Below, piece by piece: positions 46,844 through 57,318 of a stretch of 64,000 nt of DNA; positions within the stretch are counted from its first letter, which is position 1; each line of letters starts with the position of its first letter. The DNA lies in NCBI GenBank assembly GCA_016415585.1, contig CP066552.1, forward strand, positions 1,612,001 through 1,676,000. The letters are read 5' to 3'. A program made the translations under genes and the position numbers. Origin of the DNA: Pectobacterium carotovorum. Lineage in GTDB: Bacteria > Pseudomonadota > Gammaproteobacteria > Enterobacterales > Enterobacteriaceae. The notes under the pieces are model-generated. The model was not told the DNA's origin, did no database searches, and worked only from the letters and a program-made list of their open reading frames with translations.

Positions 46844-47409
46844 GGCGTAGCGTTTCCACTTTCATCGTCGGCGGAACGTTCATTCTCGTTGAATTTTCCG
46901 CCCGGCCAATCTTCCAGTGTTTCCAGAATAAACACTTCACCTTCTACGCTAAAAATGGTCATATCCTGCTGAATTTGCTCTATGGTCAGCCCTTCTATTG
47001 GCGAATCCCCTTCGCGGAATTGCAGGCCGTTGAGCGTGATGCTGCGCTTGGTTTCATCCGACGTGTAAACATGTGCGCTGTAGGCCAACGGCGGAATCTC
47101 ACCATTGCTGATGGCGGGTAACGGCAGCGTGGTCTTTTTCTCTGGGGGAACTGGCGTATCGGTATGGGGCGCTTCTTGATGAGGCGTTGCTGTGGGAACT
47201 GCTGGCGTTTGCTCTTCTACCATAGGCAAGGTAGCAGCTTGAGCAGCCAAAGCGAGCTCAGGAGAAGCAGGGCTCCCCCAGCGCTGGTGGCTGAACCAAC
47301 CGAGTGCGGTAAAAAGCAGAGCATAAATAACCATCAGATAACCGGGCATCGGGTATCTGGCAAGCAGTGCTGGCTGTGAGTGTGTCGTTGCGTCCGGTGC
47401 GTTGTCCAC
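46840..47409 (-). CDS. outB: Type II secretion assembly protein OutB
   Basis: OutB (GspB) is an inner-membrane protein that helps assemble the secretin. In the 189 residues a cytoplasmic start is followed by one transmembrane helix (about 24-40: YLMVIYALLFTALGWF). A Pro/Thr-rich periplasmic linker leads to the GspB domain (PPLAYSAHVYTSDETKRSITLNG and LTIEQIQQDMTIFSVEGEVF). The start is GTG with AAGGATG upstream. It is convergent with outS and divergent from the pectate lyase gene. Confidence 0.92.
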   Translation of the reverse strand: MDNAPDATTHSQPALLARYPMPGYLMVIYALLFTALGWFSHQRWGSPASPELALAAQAATLPMVEEQTPAVPTATPHQEAPHTDTPVPPEKKTTLPLPAISNGEIPPLAYSAHVYTSDETKRSITLNGLQFREGDSPIEGLTIEQIQQDMTIFSVEGEVFILETLEDWPGGKFNENERSADDESGNATP

Positions 47410-47937
47410 GCGCTCATCCTTAAGTGTTTAGGGGGTACTTAGGTCGTGTAGCACCACATCATAAACCAAAGTCGGGTGCGTAGGATGGTGCCGTCTGCCT
47501 TATTTTGCAAAAAATAGAAAGAGCCAGAAAACTGAATCTCTCGGTTATGTGACAGTTCCTCCATTTTGATTAAAAACTATTACAGTCATAATAATCACAG
47601 ATGGAATCTTGATGCGGGTCGCAAAAAAAACGTGTGAATTTGCTTTAATGAAACCATGTTTTACCATTGTAGGTATTACGTTTCTTTTTGGTGTTCGATA
47701 ATCAATCAGCGTGGGGTGGTGCCATCATCATTTAATTAACAGTCCCGGACGTTAAATGGGCAGTATTATTATGTGGTTTTTTACTACAGATAGCGCGCTG
47801 CTTTTTATCAATAAGGGACGTGCCAATCTGCCACGACATTAAGAATAAAAGTACTTTTAAAGTATGCGATTAATATCGCAGGGTTTTGTGCGGATTTATT
47901 TTGTTATTTTAATAATTAAAAAATACTGAGGGATAAA
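47410..47937. other. Divergent regulatory region between outB and the pectate lyase gene
   Basis: This 528-base AT-rich spacer holds the KdgR-type box at 47647-47665. It also has small dyads such as GCGATTAATATCGC (47868-47881) and the ribosome site CTGAGGGATAAA for the lyase gene. No further gene is seen. Confidence 0.5.
47647..47665. promoter_or_regulatory. KdgR box
   Basis: The sequence AATGAAACCATGTTTTACC matches the KdgR consensus AATRAAAYRNYRTTTYATT at 16 of 19 positions. KdgR represses pectinase and out genes in soft-rot bacteria until pectin breakdown products appear. The site could control the lyase gene, outB or both. Confidence 0.65.
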
Positions 47938-49506
47938 ATGTTTAGAATGGTTATTGGGACTGGTCGTTTACGCACCTGTGCGGTAGCTATTGCCTTTTCC
48001 GGGCTCGTGCTTTCCGGGTGTGATAATAGTCAGCAGCCAGTGGCAGAAGCAGCTCCGCCAGATTTGCAGGTGAAAACGGCACCGTTTGGCTGGGCTGCAC
48101 AATATCATAATACGGATGGTAAGTTTTATGCGACGACGGGGGGCGAGGGTGCGCATGAAAATAGCATTTATGTCGTCACCAGCCGTCAGGAATTAAAAGA
48201 CGCATTAAATAATATCCGCAGCCCCCGTTATATCGCAGGCGATGCCGATGCGGAATTGAAGGCAAAGTTAGAGCCCAAAATTATCTACTGGCAAGGCACG
48301 GTTCGCGGCGATGATTTAGGTAATGGACGCTATGCGGATGCTGAGTATTATAAAACCAAGCCGAATAAAACGACGTTTGATTTTGATTTATACGTCAAAG
48401 CGTTCGACCAGGATTATATGGCGCAGTTGAAAGCGACGGCGGATGCTGGCGGCAGCGGTGCGGCGGCGGCTAGCGCTGAACTTAGCCTGCTTAAAAAGCA
48501 GAATGGTCAACGCTCGCAGTATGCCAACAACCAGAAGGCGCAGATTCAATTTCAGGTACCGCCAAATACCACGATTTTAGGTGTGGGTAGCGAAGCGAAA
48601 CTGGTAGAAGGCTATTTATCCCTCAACACCTTAAGTCACACGTTCGGCAAAACGGATAACAGCAATATCATTATCCGTAATATTACGTTTCAGGCACCGC
48701 GTGACTTTGCTCCGGCTTGGGATGCTGGCGACGGTGATAAAGGGAACTGGAATGCGCGTTATGATTCCGTGTCGATTAACGCCAGCAAAAATGTCTGGGT
48801 CGATCACTGTACCTTTACGGATGGTGAACATCCTGACTATCAGGAACCGGTGCTGTTTGGCAAGCATATCCAGCGCCACGACGGCTTGCTGGATATCGAA
48901 GACGGTGCTGACTACCTGACGATTTCCTACAACATTTTCGCCCAACATGACAAAACGGTATTAATTGGCTCCGGCGATGGTGATAAAGGGGAATACCGAA
49001 TCACTTTTGAAGGGAATTTATGGGACAACAGCGTGCAGCGTTCACCGCGTGTACGCTTTGGTCAGGTGCATTTGCTCAATAACTACCATCGCGGGGCAAC
49101 GGATACGAATTACCCCATTCTCTATGCCATTGGGATGGGCTTCGATTCATCCATTCTTTCCGAAAGTAACGTGTTTAATTTCCAGGGCGGCGGTGCGGAT
49201 GAAAATCTGATTATCGGTGCCTACAAGGGAAGCAAATTTAAAGACAACGGCTCCTGGTTCAATGGCAATCCGGCAAGCAATTTGAATCAAATCGCAGTAG
49301 ACAAATGCAGTGTATTGCAAGAAGCCGAGAGGGCCGCCGCCACGAGTTCTGGGAAAGCCGCTCCTGCATGGGCGCTGGAAACCTGCACCAATGAATTGGA
49401 ATGGAGTCCGCCTTATGCATATAGCGCTGGGAAATCCATCGCCGCCGTTGAGAAATACGTTCTGGACAATGCTGGTGCGGGGAAATTGGATATTTCTCTG
49501 CCGTAG
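47938..49506 (+). CDS. Lipoprotein pectate lyase (polysaccharide lyase family 1)
   Basis: This 522-residue enzyme should cleave polygalacturonate by calcium-dependent beta-elimination. Its start is a lipoprotein signal with lipobox VLSGC (Cys28) followed by Asp29 and Asn30, the same C-D-N start as type II-secreted pullulanase. The parallel beta-helix domain has VSINASKNVWVDHCTFTDG, the DIEDGADYLTISYNIF calcium-site region and the catalytic QRSPRVRFGQVHLLNNYH. It lies between outB and an exo-polygalacturonase gene. It is longer than typical PelA-E (about 375). Confidence 0.9.
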   Translation: MFRMVIGTGRLRTCAVAIAFSGLVLSGCDNSQQPVAEAAPPDLQVKTAPFGWAAQYHNTDGKFYATTGGEGAHENSIYVVTSRQELKDALNNIRSPRYIAGDADAELKAKLEPKIIYWQGTVRGDDLGNGRYADAEYYKTKPNKTTFDFDLYVKAFDQDYMAQLKATADAGGSGAAAASAELSLLKKQNGQRSQYANNQKAQIQFQVPPNTTILGVGSEAKLVEGYLSLNTLSHTFGKTDNSNIIIRNITFQAPRDFAPAWDAGDGDKGNWNARYDSVSINASKNVWVDHCTFTDGEHPDYQEPVLFGKHIQRHDGLLDIEDGADYLTISYNIFAQHDKTVLIGSGDGDKGEYRITFEGNLWDNSVQRSPRVRFGQVHLLNNYHRGATDTNYPILYAIGMGFDSSILSESNVFNFQGGGADENLIIGAYKGSKFKDNGSWFNGNPASNLNQIAVDKCSVLQEAERAAATSSGKAAPAWALETCTNELEWSPPYAYSAGKSIAAVEKYVLDNAGAGKLDISLP

Positions 49507-49556
49507 AACGTCTGTTCCAACGCATTATTTTTATCTGTAAACCCTCTGCCGATAGG

Positions 49557-49593
49557 TTTCGCTCTGTGGCAACGATCCTGCCGCAGGGCGAAA
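49557..49593 (+). terminator. Strong hairpin between the two pectinase genes
   Basis: A 15-base stem (arms 49557-49571 and 49579-49593, with two G-U pairs) with a seven-base loop lies 50 bases after the lyase stop. It has no T-run, so it may be an imperfect terminator or a 3'-end stabiliser allowing read-through to the next gene. Confidence 0.6.
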
Positions 49594-49630
49594 TACATCG
49601 GAAAATAATAGTAAAAATACAGGAAATGCT

Positions 49631-51610
49631 ATGACTGACTTTTTACCTCGTACCCGTCTTACGCTCTGCGCAACATTGATCCTGAGCGGCCTGATTGCCG
49701 GATGCAGCGATAGCGACTCAACACCGGATGTCGGTATTGATCGTTCCGCCGCGCCACAAAATCTTAAAGTGCCGACGTTGGCTTATGATGATAGCAGCGT
49801 GGTACTTGCCTGGGAAAAACCGACTAAACCAGCCGCTGGCATTAAGGATTACCGTGTCTACATGAATGGAACCTTGCTGGGCGGAACCATTGATAACCAG
49901 AACACCCATTCGCCGGCCAAGCCGTATATCGATAACTTCTACAATTCGATCGATACCGATAACTGGCATGTCCGCGTCAGCTTCCATAATTTCAAGGTGG
50001 CTAATCTGTCACCGGAAACGGAATACCGTTTCACGGTGCGTGCGCTTTATGACGACGGCAAAGAATCCGTTGATAGTGAAACCGTCGTGCAGAAAACGAC
50101 GGCGACGCCAGCTTCATTGAATGTGACCAACTATGGTGCGAAAGGGGATGGCGTAACCAACGACACGGTGGCGATTCAGAAGGCGATTGATGACTGTACG
50201 CCAGCCGCGTATCCGAAAGGATGTAAGGTCGTGGTTGAGGGGGGAACGTTTAAAACCGGCGCGCTGTTCCTGCACAGTGATATGACGTTTGAAGTCGCGA
50301 AAGGTGCCATATTGCTGGGATCGGCAAACGGTGATGATTACCCGCTCGCTCGCGGCTACTATCTCTACCCTTACAGCTCACCTAAGTTGCCGAAGCGTCC
50401 GCCTTCGCTGATTAACGTACTGGAAGCGGACGATCAGGGCAGTAGCCATGCAGGCACCTTTAAAAATATTCGTATCGTCGGGCAGGGCACCATTGATGGC
50501 AACGGCTGGACGCGTGGCATTAAAGCCAGCGATACAAACATTACTGAAATTGATGAATTAAAGAATGAATTGCCGCTCTACCGTGCGAGCAAAGCCGCCA
50601 ATGTTGGCAGTGACGGTATTCTGGCAAAAGACCAAACGGCAAAAGCCGTTGCTGAAGGGATGTTACTGGATGAGGCGTACAAAAACCGACGCTCCAGCCT
50701 GATGACGCTGCGCGGCGTGAGCAACATGTATCTGGAAGGGCTGACGATTCTGAATCCGGCTTTCCACGGTGTGATGGTGCTGGAATCCGAAAATGTGGCG
50801 ATGAACGCGCTGGTACACACGACGTACGATGCCAATAATGCGGATGGCATTGAATTCGGCAACAGCCAGAACGTCATGGTATTCAATAACTTTTTTGACA
50901 CGGGTGATGACAGCGTAAACTTTGCTGCGGGATACGGTGCCGAAGTCGCCACGCTGGGGCAAAAAGCGCAGAGCGGTGCCTGGATCTTCAATAACTACTT
51001 CCGCCGTGGGCATGGTGCGGTGGTCACAGGTAGCCATACCGGTGCCTGGATTGAAAAAATTGTTGCTGAAGACAACGTAATGAATAAGACGGATGTTGGC
51101 TTGCGCATGAAGAGCCGCCCCTATTATGGTGGTGGCTCGCGTGACGTGGTATTCCGTAATAACGCGATGCGTGATATTGTCAACGAGCCGTTTGTGTTCA
51201 CGATTAAATATAAAGCGGACGTGAACGACACCCAGCCTGCCGCTGAGCCCGCACAGTTCCGTGATGTGACCGTTTCCAACGTCACGGTTGATGGTACAGC
51301 GAAGAAAAACAGTATCATGGTCGATGGGATGACCGTGGCTGAAATGGCTGATGCGTATAAGTTCTCTTTTGGACGTGATGCCTATCACCAAGGCTTGCAT
51401 TTTGAGAATGTAAAATTCAAAAATGTAAAAGCGACGGACATTACGTTCCTGAAGAACAGTGAATTTAAAAATGTCATTTTTGAAGATGTACCGGGAGCCT
51501 GGAATTTCGGTCATATTGACAATATCAGGCTCGAAGACCGTGTAAATAAGGATGCCGCGCTGACGACCAGCGGTGATGAAACCATCACCCGGGAAGCTGC
51601 AACGGAATAA
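49631..51610 (+). CDS. Lipoprotein exo-polygalacturonase with FN3 domain (GH28, PehX-like)
   Basis: This 659-residue glycoside hydrolase should release digalacturonate units from polygalacturonate ends. A lipoprotein signal with lipobox LIAGC (Cys25) precedes Ser-Asp-Ser. A fibronectin type III domain (about 40-158) is followed by the GH28 beta-helix from SLNVTNYGAKGDGVTNDT. Catalytic motifs are present as NADGIEF, TGDDSVNF, GHGAVV and LRMKSRP. The FN3-GH28 layout matches exo-acting PehX enzymes. AGGAAATGCT precedes the ATG. It lies directly upstream of outC. Confidence 0.9.
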   Translation: MTDFLPRTRLTLCATLILSGLIAGCSDSDSTPDVGIDRSAAPQNLKVPTLAYDDSSVVLAWEKPTKPAAGIKDYRVYMNGTLLGGTIDNQNTHSPAKPYIDNFYNSIDTDNWHVRVSFHNFKVANLSPETEYRFTVRALYDDGKESVDSETVVQKTTATPASLNVTNYGAKGDGVTNDTVAIQKAIDDCTPAAYPKGCKVVVEGGTFKTGALFLHSDMTFEVAKGAILLGSANGDDYPLARGYYLYPYSSPKLPKRPPSLINVLEADDQGSSHAGTFKNIRIVGQGTIDGNGWTRGIKASDTNITEIDELKNELPLYRASKAANVGSDGILAKDQTAKAVAEGMLLDEAYKNRRSSLMTLRGVSNMYLEGLTILNPAFHGVMVLESENVAMNALVHTTYDANNADGIEFGNSQNVMVFNNFFDTGDDSVNFAAGYGAEVATLGQKAQSGAWIFNNYFRRGHGAVVTGSHTGAWIEKIVAEDNVMNKTDVGLRMKSRPYYGGGSRDVVFRNNAMRDIVNEPFVFTIKYKADVNDTQPAAEPAQFRDVTVSNVTVDGTAKKNSIMVDGMTVAEMADAYKFSFGRDAYHQGLHFENVKFKNVKATDITFLKNSEFKNVIFEDVPGAWNFGHIDNIRLEDRVNKDAALTTSGDETITREAATE

Positions 51611-51618
51611 GGCATTTT

Positions 51619-51640
51619 CCCCACGCCAATCGGCGTGGGG
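51619..51640 (+). terminator. Hairpin between the exo-polygalacturonase gene and outC
   Basis: A perfect nine-base GC stem (CCCCACGCC with GGCGTGGGG) has a four-base loop, eight bases after the stop. No T-run follows, and outC starts only 21 bases later, so some read-through into outC is likely. Confidence 0.65.
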
Positions 51641-51660
51641 AGTATTATGGATGATTATCT

Positions 51661-52524
51661 ATGGCACGATTGCAAGCTTTCAAAGATCCGTCTTTTCATT
51701 CGTTGGTTGCCACTTTTCGGTCACTGCCAGCTCCGCTGATCCGACGTATTGTGTTGGGGCTGATTTTGCTGCTGATTTGTCAGCAGTTGGCCGTATTGAC
51801 CTGGCGCTTTCTCCTACCCGAAGACTCACGCATTGTTGGCGTGTCGGTCACGCCTGCCCAGGCGAAAGAAAAGCCCACAACGCCGGGTGATTTTACCTTA
51901 TTCGGCCATGCCCCCGATGCAGATGCGTCTGCGGTTAACGACGCCGCATTATCCGGCAATATTCCGCTAACCTCGTTAAATATCAGCCTGACTGGGGTGT
52001 TGGCGAGTGGAGACGCCAAGCGTTCGATTGCCATTATCGCTAAAGATAGTCAGCAATACAGTCGCAATGTCGGCGATGCCATTCCGGGCTATGAAGCCAA
52101 AATTGTGACTATCTCTGCCGATCGTGTCGTGCTCCAGTATCAGGGGCGCTATGAGGCGCTGCATTTGTATCAGGAAGAAGAAGCGACTGGCGCGCCGTCG
52201 TCTTCTGGCGCATTTAATCAGGTGAAAGATGAGATACAAAAAGATCCCTTCTCGGCGCAGGACTACCTGACCATTTCTCCCGTCACGGAAGAAGAAGTCC
52301 TGAAAGGATATCAGTTAAACCCCGGCAAAAATCCCGATCTTTTCTACCGCGCAGGCTTGCAGGATAACGATCTCGCCGTGTCATTAAATGGCATGGATTT
52401 ACGTGATGCGGATCAGGCACAGCAGGCGATGGCGCAACTGGCAGGGATGAGCAAATTTAATTTGACCGTCGAGCGTGATGGTCAACAGCAGGATATATAT
52501 CTGGCACTGGATGGAGACCACTAA
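51661..52524 (+). CDS. outC: Type II secretion protein OutC
   Basis: OutC (GspC) links the inner-membrane platform to the secretin and helps select substrates. In the 287 residues a short cytoplasmic start is followed by one transmembrane helix (about 27-48: LIRRIVLGLILLLICQQLAV). The HR domain (about 100-170: LNISLTGVLASGDAKRSIAII) precedes a C-terminal PDZ domain (about 200-285). GGATGA precedes the ATG. Unlike in Dickeya maps I recall, no outT gene lies upstream; the pectinases occupy that position. Confidence 0.94.
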   Translation: MARLQAFKDPSFHSLVATFRSLPAPLIRRIVLGLILLLICQQLAVLTWRFLLPEDSRIVGVSVTPAQAKEKPTTPGDFTLFGHAPDADASAVNDAALSGNIPLTSLNISLTGVLASGDAKRSIAIIAKDSQQYSRNVGDAIPGYEAKIVTISADRVVLQYQGRYEALHLYQEEEATGAPSSSGAFNQVKDEIQKDPFSAQDYLTISPVTEEEVLKGYQLNPGKNPDLFYRAGLQDNDLAVSLNGMDLRDADQAQQAMAQLAGMSKFNLTVERDGQQQDIYLALDGDH

Positions 52525-52525
52525 T

Positions 52526-54565
52526 TTGTTTAGCAAGGGACAGGGATTTTTTAAGCGTCAGGTTTTTTCGAAGAATAAAAACCAATGGCTTGGTCAGGTA
52601 CGCCGCAAGAGCATGCTATTGCTCAGCGGGAGTGTTCTGCTGATGGCGTCATCATTGGCGTGGAGCGCTGAATTCTCCGCCAGTTTTAAAGGCACCGATA
52701 TTCAGGAGTTTATTAATACCGTCAGTAAGAATCTGAATAAGACGGTCATTATCGATCCGTCGGTCAGCGGAACGATTACCGTACGCAGCTATGACATGAT
52801 GAACGAAGAGCAGTATTACCAGTTCTTCCTGAGCGTGCTGGATGTCTATGGGTTCACCGTGATTCCGATGGATAACAACGTTCTGAAAATCATTCGCTCG
52901 AAGGATGCGAAATCGACGTCGATGCCGCTGGCGACTGATGAACAGCCGGGCATTGGCGATGAGGTGGTGACGCGCGTCGTGCCAGTCAACAACGTTGCCG
53001 CCCGCGATTTGGCTCCGCTGCTGCGCCAGTTGAATGACAACGCCGGTGCTGGGAGCGTGGTGCATTACGAACCGTCGAACGTGCTGCTGATGACTGGCCG
53101 CGCGGGGGTGATCCAGCGGCTGATGACGATTGTCGAACGGGTTGATCAGACGGGCGATCGGAATGTGACCAGCATACCGCTGTCTTACGCTTCCTCAACG
53201 GAAGTGGTGAAGATGGTGAATGAGCTGAACAAGATGGATGAGAAATCCGCCTTGCCCGGCATGTTGACCGCCAACGTAGTGGCTGACGAGCGAACCAACT
53301 CGGTGCTGGTGCGCGGCGAGCCGAATTCACGCCAGCGTGTGATTGATATGGTCAAGCAGCTCGATCGCCAGCAGGCGGTACAGGGCAACACCAAAGTTAT
53401 CTACCTCAAATACGCCAAAGCCGCCGATCTGGTCGAAGTGCTCACCGGTGTCGGCGACAGTATCCAAACCGATCAGCAAAATGCGCTGCCTGCGCTGCGC
53501 AAAGACATTTCGATTAAGGCACACGAACAAACCAACTCGCTGATTGTGAATGCCGCACCGGACATCATGCGCGATCTGGAACAGGTGATTGCGCAGTTGG
53601 ATATCCGTCGTCCGCAGGTGTTGGTCGAAGCGATCATCGCGGAAGTACAGGATGCCGATGGCATGAATCTGGGCGTTCAATGGGCGAATAAAAATGCTGG
53701 TGTAACGCAATTCACGAATACGGGATTACCGATCACAACAATGATGGCAGGGGCAGACCAGTTTCGGCGTGATGGAACACTTGGTACGGCCGCGACAACG
53801 GCACTTGGCGGTTTCAACGGCATTGCTGCCGGTTTCTATCAGGGTAACTGGGGCATGCTGATGACGGCACTGTCCAGCAACAGTAAAAACGATATTCTGG
53901 CAACGCCCAGTATTGTGACGCTGGACAATATGGAGGCAACGTTTAACGTCGGTCAGGAAGTGCCAGTATTGGCCGGTTCGCAGACGACATCCGGTGATAA
54001 CGTTTTCCAAACCGTGGAACGTAAAACGGTCGGTATCAAGCTGAAGGTGAAACCCCAAATCAATGAAGGTGATTCCGTGTTGCTGGAGATCGAGCAGGAA
54101 GTCTCCAGCGTGGCAGACGCGGCCTCCAGCAGCAGCACCAACCTCGGAGCGACGTTCAATACGCGTACCGTGAATAACGCGGTACTGGTCAGCAGCGGCG
54201 ACACCGTAGTGGTGGGCGGTTTGTTGGATAAAAGTACCAATGAGTCTGCAAATAAAGTGCCCCTTTTGGGCGATATTCCCGTGCTGGGATATTTGTTCCG
54301 TTCCAACAGCACGGAAACGAAAAAGCGTAACCTGATGCTGTTTATCCGTCCTTCCATTATTCGCGATCGCAGCCAATTCCAGAGCGCCTCTGCCAGTAAG
54401 TATCACTCGTTCAGTGCTGAAGAAAATAAACAGCGAAACGTGAGTAATGGTGAGGGAGGGCTTCTGGATAACGATTTGCTGCGCTTGCCGGAAGGTGGAA
54501 ATGCCTATACGTTCCGTCAGGTACAGTCCTCCATTGTGGCGTTTTATCCGGCGGGCGGGAAATGA
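52526..54565 (+). CDS. outD: Type II secretion secretin OutD
   Basis: OutD (GspD) forms the outer-membrane channel for folded exoenzymes. After a long signal peptide ending SLAWSA, the N0-N3 domains begin [20 protein letters not shown]. The secretin core ([26 protein letters not shown] to [12 protein letters not shown]) and an S-domain-like tail for pilotin binding follow. The long Ser/Gly-rich linker that I recall in N3 of some other OutD proteins is short here. A TTG start at 52526 with GGAG nine bases upstream is preferred; ATG 52511 or 52475 would overlap outC. Confidence 0.92.
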   Translation: MFSKGQGFFKRQVFSKNKNQWLGQVRRKSMLLLSGSVLLMASSLAWSAEFSASFKGTDIQEFINTVSKNLNKTVIIDPSVSGTITVRSYDMMNEEQYYQFFLSVLDVYGFTVIPMDNNVLKIIRSKDAKSTSMPLATDEQPGIGDEVVTRVVPVNNVAARDLAPLLRQLNDNAGAGSVVHYEPSNVLLMTGRAGVIQRLMTIVERVDQTGDRNVTSIPLSYASSTEVVKMVNELNKMDEKSALPGMLTANVVADERTNSVLVRGEPNSRQRVIDMVKQLDRQQAVQGNTKVIYLKYAKAADLVEVLTGVGDSIQTDQQNALPALRKDISIKAHEQTNSLIVNAAPDIMRDLEQVIAQLDIRRPQVLVEAIIAEVQDADGMNLGVQWANKNAGVTQFTNTGLPITTMMAGADQFRRDGTLGTAATTALGGFNGIAAGFYQGNWGMLMTALSSNSKNDILATPSIVTLDNMEATFNVGQEVPVLAGSQTTSGDNVFQTVERKTVGIKLKVKPQINEGDSVLLEIEQEVSSVADAASSSSTNLGATFNTRTVNNAVLVSSGDTVVVGGLLDKSTNESANKVPLLGDIPVLGYLFRSNSTETKKRNLMLFIRPSIIRDRSQFQSASASKYHSFSAEENKQRNVSNGEGGLLDNDLLRLPEGGNAYTFRQVQSSIVAFYPAGGK

Positions 54566-56058
54566 GTGACGTTGCCTCCCAGATTATAGAGTTACGCCCC
54601 ATACTGCCTTTTGCCTATGCGCGATCGCAGCAAATTCTGCTGTTGCAGAGGGAAAATGACGCGAGTTTGCAGACGATTTGCGTCGCGCAAACGCCGCCAG
54701 CCGCTTTGCTGGAAGCGCGTCGGATTGCAGGCTGTTCACTCAGGATTGAGCGCGTTACGGATGAAGAATTTGAGCGGCAATTAGTCATTAGCTATCAGCG
54801 CGACTCGGAAGAAGCGCGCCGTATGATGGAGGACATCGGTAATGAGATGGACTTCTATACGCTGGTGGAAGAACTACCAGATAGCGATGACTTGCTCGAT
54901 GCCGATGACGACGCGCCGATTATCCGCCTCATCAACGCCATGTTGACCGAAGCGATTAAGAATAAAGCGTCGGATATCCATATCGAAACGTATGAGCGCT
55001 ATTTGCTGATCCGCTTCCGCGTTGACGGCGTACTGCGTGAGATTTTGCGTCCACAGCGTAAGCTGGCATCGCTGCTGGTGTCGCGTATCAAGGTCATGGC
55101 AAAGCTGGATATTGCCGAAAAGCGTGTCCCGCAGGATGGACGTATGGCGCTGCGAGTGGGGGGGCGGGCGATTGATGTCCGTGTCTCCACGCTGCCGTCG
55201 AACTACGGCGAGCGCGTCGTGCTGCGTTTGCTGGATAAAAACAGCGTTAAGCTCGATCTTGAGCTGTTGGGAATGTCGGAACGCAATCGACAACTGCTGG
55301 ACAGCCTGATCCATCGTCCTCATGGCATTATCCTGGTCACCGGCCCGACAGGCTCGGGGAAAAGTACCACGCTTTACGCCGCGCTCAGTCGCCTGAATGC
55401 TTCGGAACGTAACATCATGACGGTGGAAGATCCCATCGAGTATGAACTGGAAGGCATCGGGCAAACGCAGGTCAACACCAAGGTCGATATGACGTTTGCC
55501 CGCGGGCTGCGTGCCATTCTGCGTCAGGACCCGGACGTTGTGCTGGTGGGGGAAATTCGTGATGGTGAAACGGCGCAGATTGCCGTTCAGGCTTCGCTGA
55601 CCGGTCACCTCGTGTTATCCACACTGCATACCAATAGTGCGCTGGGCGCGCTGTCTCGTTTGCAGGATATGGGCGTCGAGCCTTTCCTGCTGTCAACCTC
55701 TCTACTGGGCGTACTCGCGCAGCGTCTGGTCAGGACGCTGTGTTCTGACTGTAGCCAGCCGCAACCAGTCGATCCGGTTCAGGCTGAACAGATGGGGATC
55801 GCACCCGGTACGCTACTGCATAATCCCGTTGGCTGTCCACAGTGTAGCTTTACCGGCTACCGGGGACGTATCGGCATTCATGAGCTGGTGCTGATTAATG
55901 ACGACGTCCGCGCCGCGATCCACCGCAGTGACGGTGAAATGGCGATTGCGCAGATTCTGGGGGGGAGTCGAACCACCATCCGCCAGGACGGGTTGAATAA
56001 GGTACTGGCGGGGCTCACGACCTGGGAAGAAGTGATCCGCGTAACCAAAGAGGAATGA
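54562..56058 (+). CDS. outE: Type II secretion ATPase OutE
   Basis: OutE (GspE) is the cytoplasmic hexameric ATPase that drives pseudopilus assembly. Motifs in the 498 residues are Walker [10 protein letters not shown] (261-269), the Asp box [12 protein letters not shown] and Walker [20 protein letters not shown]. The zinc tetracysteine motif lies near 397-430 (CSDC...CPQC). It overlaps outD by four bases and ends one base before outF. Confidence 0.97.
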   Translation: MSDVASQIIELRPILPFAYARSQQILLLQRENDASLQTICVAQTPPAALLEARRIAGCSLRIERVTDEEFERQLVISYQRDSEEARRMMEDIGNEMDFYTLVEELPDSDDLLDADDDAPIIRLINAMLTEAIKNKASDIHIETYERYLLIRFRVDGVLREILRPQRKLASLLVSRIKVMAKLDIAEKRVPQDGRMALRVGGRAIDVRVSTLPSNYGERVVLRLLDKNSVKLDLELLGMSERNRQLLDSLIHRPHGIILVTGPTGSGKSTTLYAALSRLNASERNIMTVEDPIEYELEGIGQTQVNTKVDMTFARGLRAILRQDPDVVLVGEIRDGETAQIAVQASLTGHLVLSTLHTNSALGALSRLQDMGVEPFLLSTSLLGVLAQRLVRTLCSDCSQPQPVDPVQAEQMGIAPGTLLHNPVGCPQCSFTGYRGRIGIHELVLINDDVRAAIHRSDGEMAIAQILGGSRTTIRQDGLNKVLAGLTTWEEVIRVTKEE

Positions 56059-56059
56059 T

Positions 56060-57286
56060 ATGGCACAGTACCACTATCAGGCGCTGGATGCGCAGGGGAA
56101 AAAATGCCGTGGCACTCAGGAGGCCGACTCTGCCAGACAGGCGCGTCAGCTATTGCGGGAGCGCGGGCTGGTGCCGCTGTCTGTTGATGAAAACCGAGGC
56201 GACCAGCAGAAATCCGGTTCTACAGGACTCTCTCTGCGCCGCAAAATTCGGCTCAGCACCTCAGATTTGGCGCTATTGACTCGCCAGTTGGCTACGCTGG
56301 TGGCGGCGTCGTTGCCGCTGGAAGAAGCGCTGGATGCGGTGGCAAAACAGAGCGAAAAGCCACATCTGAGCCAGTTGATGGCGGCGGTACGCAGCAAGGT
56401 CATGGAAGGTCACTCGCTGGCCGATGCCATGAAATGCTTCCCCGGCAGCTTTGAACGGCTGTACTGCGCGATGGTCGCCGCAGGCGAGACATCCGGTCAC
56501 CTTGATGCCGTGTTGAACCGATTAGCGGACTACACCGAGCAACGCCAGCAGATGCGCAGCCGCATCCAGCAGGCGATGATTTACCCGTGCGTGTTAACCG
56601 TGGTCGCGATTGCCGTGGTCAGCATTTTGCTGTCCGTCGTGGTGCCGAAAGTTGTTGAGCAATTTATTCATATGAAGCAGGCGTTGCCGCTTTCAACCCG
56701 CGTATTGATGGGGATGAGCGATGCCGTGCGCACGTTTGGACCGTGGATGCTGCTGGCATTGCTGGCGGGGTTTATGGTGTTCCGCGTGATGCTGCGACAG
56801 GAAAAGCGGCGCGTCAGTTTTCATCGACGCTTGCTGCATTTACCGCTGATCGGCCGCATCGCGCGTGGCTTAAATACGGCACGTTACGCGCGGACCCTCA
56901 GTATTCTTAACGCCAGTGCAGTGCCGCTGTTACAGGCGATGCGCATTAGCGGTGATGTCATGAGCAATGACTATGCCCGCCATCGGCTCTCTCTGGCGAC
57001 GGATGCGGTACGAGAGGGCGTCAGCCTGCACAAAGCGCTGGAACAGACGGCGCTTTTCCCCCCAATGATGCGCCATATGATCGCCAGCGGTGAACGCAGC
57101 GGCGAGCTGGACAGCATGCTGGAACGGGCGGCGGATAATCAGGATCGGGAATTCAGTTCGCAGATGACGCTGGCGCTGGGGCTATTTGAGCCTCTGCTGG
57201 TAGTTAGCATGGCGGCGGTGGTGTTGTTTATCGTACTCGCGATTTTACAACCGATTCTGCAACTGAATACGTTAATGAGTTCGTAA
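56060..57286 (+). CDS. outF: Type II secretion inner-membrane platform protein OutF
   Basis: OutF (GspF) is the polytopic platform protein that couples OutE to the pseudopilus. The 408-residue protein begins [15 protein letters not shown]. It has two homologous cytoplasmic GspF domains ([25 protein letters not shown] and [21 protein letters not shown]) and three transmembrane helices. The E-x-x-G-x-L signatures [19 protein letters not shown] and [18 protein letters not shown] are intact. Confidence 0.96.
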   Translation: MAQYHYQALDAQGKKCRGTQEADSARQARQLLRERGLVPLSVDENRGDQQKSGSTGLSLRRKIRLSTSDLALLTRQLATLVAASLPLEEALDAVAKQSEKPHLSQLMAAVRSKVMEGHSLADAMKCFPGSFERLYCAMVAAGETSGHLDAVLNRLADYTEQRQQMRSRIQQAMIYPCVLTVVAIAVVSILLSVVVPKVVEQFIHMKQALPLSTRVLMGMSDAVRTFGPWMLLALLAGFMVFRVMLRQEKRRVSFHRRLLHLPLIGRIARGLNTARYARTLSILNASAVPLLQAMRISGDVMSNDYARHRLSLATDAVREGVSLHKALEQTALFPPMMRHMIASGERSGELDSMLERAADNQDREFSSQMTLALGLFEPLLVVSMAAVVLFIVLAILQPILQLNTLMSS

Positions 57287-57318
57287 GAGAACCAACAATT
57301 GAATGAGGAAAAGTAAGG

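Noticed and set aside
50663..51514. 283-codon frame opposite the exo-polygalacturonase gene
   Set aside because: It is antisense to a gene with intact catalytic motifs and has no ribosome site or known pattern.
51573..51890. 105-codon frame starting before outC
   Set aside because: It runs out of frame through the outC start and transmembrane segment; outC in its own frame has full domain structure.
53726..54406. 226-codon frame opposite outD
   Set aside because: It is antisense to the conserved secretin core, a common coding-strand artefact.
54874..55608. 244-codon frame opposite outE
   Set aside because: It is a shadow of the GC-biased outE coding strand; outE carries all family motifs.
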